A stretch of 7,722 nt of DNA from contig JAJZLX010000422.1 in NCBI GenBank assembly GCA_021850555.1, forward strand, positions 1 through 7,722, read 5' to 3'. Shown here piece after piece: positions 6,562-7,722 of this stretch. This DNA comes from Pseudomonadota bacterium (GTDB taxonomy: Bacteria; Pseudomonadota; Gammaproteobacteria; Steroidobacterales; Steroidobacteraceae). A program made the translations under genes and the position numbers. Numbering within the stretch: the stretch's first letter is position 1; the number at the start of each line of letters is the position of its first letter. The notes under the pieces were generated by a model that saw only the letters and a list, made by a program, of their open reading frames with translations, did no database searches and was not told where the DNA came from.

Positions 6562-7217
6562 TTGGCGTCCTCCGGCCAGCGATTCTCGTACAACATGTCG
6601 GCGAGCGGTCGCGGCTGACGCCAACGCTCGATTGCGAGGCGCGGCGCCGGATCGAACGCCTGCACGTGGCCGAGGCACAGCACCGCGATCGGCCGCGCGT
6701 TGGGCGGAAAGCGCAACAGAGTGGCGAGCGCGTGCGGCTCGAACATCGAGACCCAGCCGAGACCCAGTCCTTCCGCTCGGGCGGCGAGCCAGAGGTTTTC
6801 AATGGCGCACGCCACGGACGCCAGATCCATCTCCGGGAGCGTCCTTCGACCGAAGAGTTCCTTCGCCCCACCCTCCAGCAAGGCGCAAATCAGCAGCTCA
6901 CCGCAGTCGAGAATCCCCTCGACTTTCAGCCGCAGGAATTCGTCACGGCGCCCGCCGAGCGCATCGGCCGTGCGGGCTCGCTCCTCTTGCACCAGCGCGT
7001 GGATCGCGACGCGCACGTCAGAATCGGTGATTCGCAGGAACCGCCATGGCTGGGACAGGCCGACGCTGGGGGCGGCATGTGCGCCCTCCAGGATACGCCC
7101 GAGCGTCTCGGGCTCGATCGGCGTACGCACGAAGCTGCGTACATCGCGACGCTCGCGAATCACACGGTAAATCGCCGCGCGGTCCGCCTCGTCGTAGCGG
7201 TGGATGGAGTGGCTCAA
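6558..7217 (-). CDS. bluB: 5,6-dimethylbenzimidazole synthase BluB
   Basis: BluB belongs to the nitroreductase superfamily and uses oxygen to break down reduced FMN into 5,6-dimethylbenzimidazole, the lower ligand of B12. The protein has 219 residues, as expected. Signatures: ERRDVRSF at 22-29 with Asp25 (matching the conserved Asp32 of Sinorhizobium BluB), HAAPSVGLSQPWRFLRI at 47-63 (flavin pocket), ASVACAIENLWLAARAEGLG at 133-152, GWVSMFEP at 154-161 with Ser157 (candidate for the conserved Ser167), and PIAVLCLGHV at 176-185. General nitroreductases lack this combination. The start is a TTG at 7217: an in-frame TAA lies one codon upstream (7221-7223), and the next Met in frame is residue 130, so TTG is the only start that keeps the conserved N-terminus. 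It forms a TTGA overlap with the cobB stop, and no clear Shine-Dalgarno precedes it. The end overlaps the BtuF-like gene by ATGA. BluB feeds CobT. Confidence 0.95.
   Translation of the reverse strand: MSHSIHRYDEADRAAIYRVIRERRDVRSFVRTPIEPETLGRILEGAHAAPSVGLSQPWRFLRITDSDVRVAIHALVQEERARTADALGGRRDEFLRLKVEGILDCGELLICALLEGGAKELFGRRTLPEMDLASVACAIENLWLAARAEGLGLGWVSMFEPHALATLLRFPPNARPIAVLCLGHVQAFDPAPRLAIERWRQPRPLADMLYENRWPEDAK
6568..6573 (-). promoter_or_regulatory. Strong ribosome binding site of the BtuF-like gene
   Basis: GGAGGA on the minus strand, 6 nt before the ATG at 6561, is the strongest Shine-Dalgarno match in the window. It fixes the start of the BtuF-like gene at the ATGA overlap with bluB. 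This removes the possibility of an upstream start that could add a signal peptide. Confidence 0.75.
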
Positions 7218-7722
7218 GGCTTAAACAGGGCCGCGGCGGCCCGCGGGTTGGAGGGAAAGTAGAAATGGATATAGCTGGCGATCAACGCGCCCTGGCGGAA
7301 CACGGCTTCGCCGCAGCCTCCCCTCTGCGTGGTCGCATACCGCAGCGGCTCGAGCGAGGTCTGCAGGCGTGAGTGATGGAAGCTGTGGCCGCGCAGCTCC
7401 CCTTGCGCGAACGCGACGCTCTGCAGCGCAATTGCCTGGAGCTTCGGTTGCATCGCCGTCTCGCCCGGAAGAAGCCCTGCCATGGCGTGCCGGCGGCCTT
7501 CGAGGTCGACCAGGTGCTCGAACAGCAACATCATCCCACCACATTCGGCCAGCAGCGGCTTGCCGGCCTCGACATGGCGGCGCAGTGCCTCGTGCAGAGG
7601 GCGGTTGGCCGCGAGCCGTTCGGCATGGAGTTCCGGATAGCCGCCCGGCAGGTAGATGGCGTCAGCCGGAGGCGGCACGTCCTGTAATGGCGAGAAAAAG
7701 CGGGTCGTGGCACCCATCGCCT
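7214..7722 (-). CDS. cobB: Cobyrinate (or hydrogenobyrinate) a,c-diamide synthase CobB/CbiA, C-terminal part, 5' end cut by window edge
   Basis: This ATP- and glutamine-dependent enzyme amidates the a and c side chains of the corrin ring. Only the last 168 codons are in the window, corresponding to the C-terminal class I glutamine amidotransferase domain. Full-length proteins are about 430-470 residues, so the ATPase domain lies beyond position 7722. The frame is open through the edge; the ATG at 7715-7717 is an internal methionine just before the FFSPL element, not a start. Motifs, counted from the first complete codon: AIYLPGGYPELHA at 21-33, nucleophile Cys60 in LLAECGGMMLL, GHSFHHS at 111-117, and ASYIHFYFPSNP at 148-159 with catalytic His152. 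The sequence cannot tell whether the substrate is cobyrinate (CbiA type) or hydrogenobyrinate (alphaproteobacterial CobB type). The TGA stop overlaps the TTG start of bluB. Confidence 0.93.
   Translation of the reverse strand, partial: AMGATTRFFSPLQDVPPPADAIYLPGGYPELHAERLAANRPLHEALRRHVEAGKPLLAECGGMMLLFEHLVDLEGRRHAMAGLLPGETAMQPKLQAIALQSVAFAQGELRGHSFHHSRLQTSLEPLRYATTQRGGCGEAVFRQGALIASYIHFYFPSNPRAAAALFKP

Noticed and set aside
7214..7717. Stand-alone 167-residue glutamine amidotransferase starting at the ATG at 7717
   Set aside because: The reading frame stays open to the window edge, and the sequence begins inside the conserved linker just before the amidotransferase domain, so it is the tail of CobB.

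Overview
The window is a compact, one-directional cluster of late cobalamin (vitamin B12) biosynthesis genes. All genes lie on the minus strand, so transcription runs from position 7722 down to 1. In transcription order they are: cobB/cbiA (5' end cut by the window edge), bluB, a BtuF-like corrinoid-binding protein, cbiB, cobD, cobQ, cobU, cobT and cobS (3' end cut by the other edge). Both edges fall inside genes, so the promoter, any cobalamin riboswitch and the operon terminator lie outside.

Organism: the DNA is very GC-rich with strong third-position G/C bias, which is why long spurious frames run antisense to nearly every gene. The gene set and order (cobB-bluB-...-cbiB-cobD-cobQ-cobU-cobT-cobS), the bluB route to dimethylbenzimidazole and the CobU and CbiB sequence styles (for example WHPLVGFG in CbiB) resemble the cob clusters of Pseudomonas and other high-GC gammaproteobacteria. 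Placement below that level is not possible by eye. BluB needs oxygen, so the organism probably makes B12 with its native lower ligand under aerobic or microaerobic conditions.

How the genes work together: CobB amidates the corrin ring at a and c, and CobQ adds four further amides to give adenosylcobyric acid. CobD makes aminopropanol phosphate, and CbiB attaches it at the inner membrane. CobU then activates the product to adenosylcobinamide-GDP. In parallel BluB makes 5,6-dimethylbenzimidazole from reduced FMN, and CobT converts it to alpha-ribazole phosphate. The membrane enzyme CobS joins the two branches. The corrin adenosyltransferase and the alpha-ribazole phosphatase are not in the window.

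Layout: every junction except one is a stop/start overlap: TTGA at cobB/bluB, ATGA at bluB/btuF-like, btuF-like/cbiB, cobD/cobQ, cobQ/cobU and cobT/cobS, and 8 nt at cbiB/cobD. This suggests one translationally coupled transcript. The exception is a 151-nt gap between cobU and cobT that holds two inverted repeats. The points most worth a second look are the BtuF-like protein, which has no visible export signal despite belonging to a periplasmic binding-protein family; a GNRA-tetraloop hairpin directly against the cbiB start codon; and the cobU-cobT gap.
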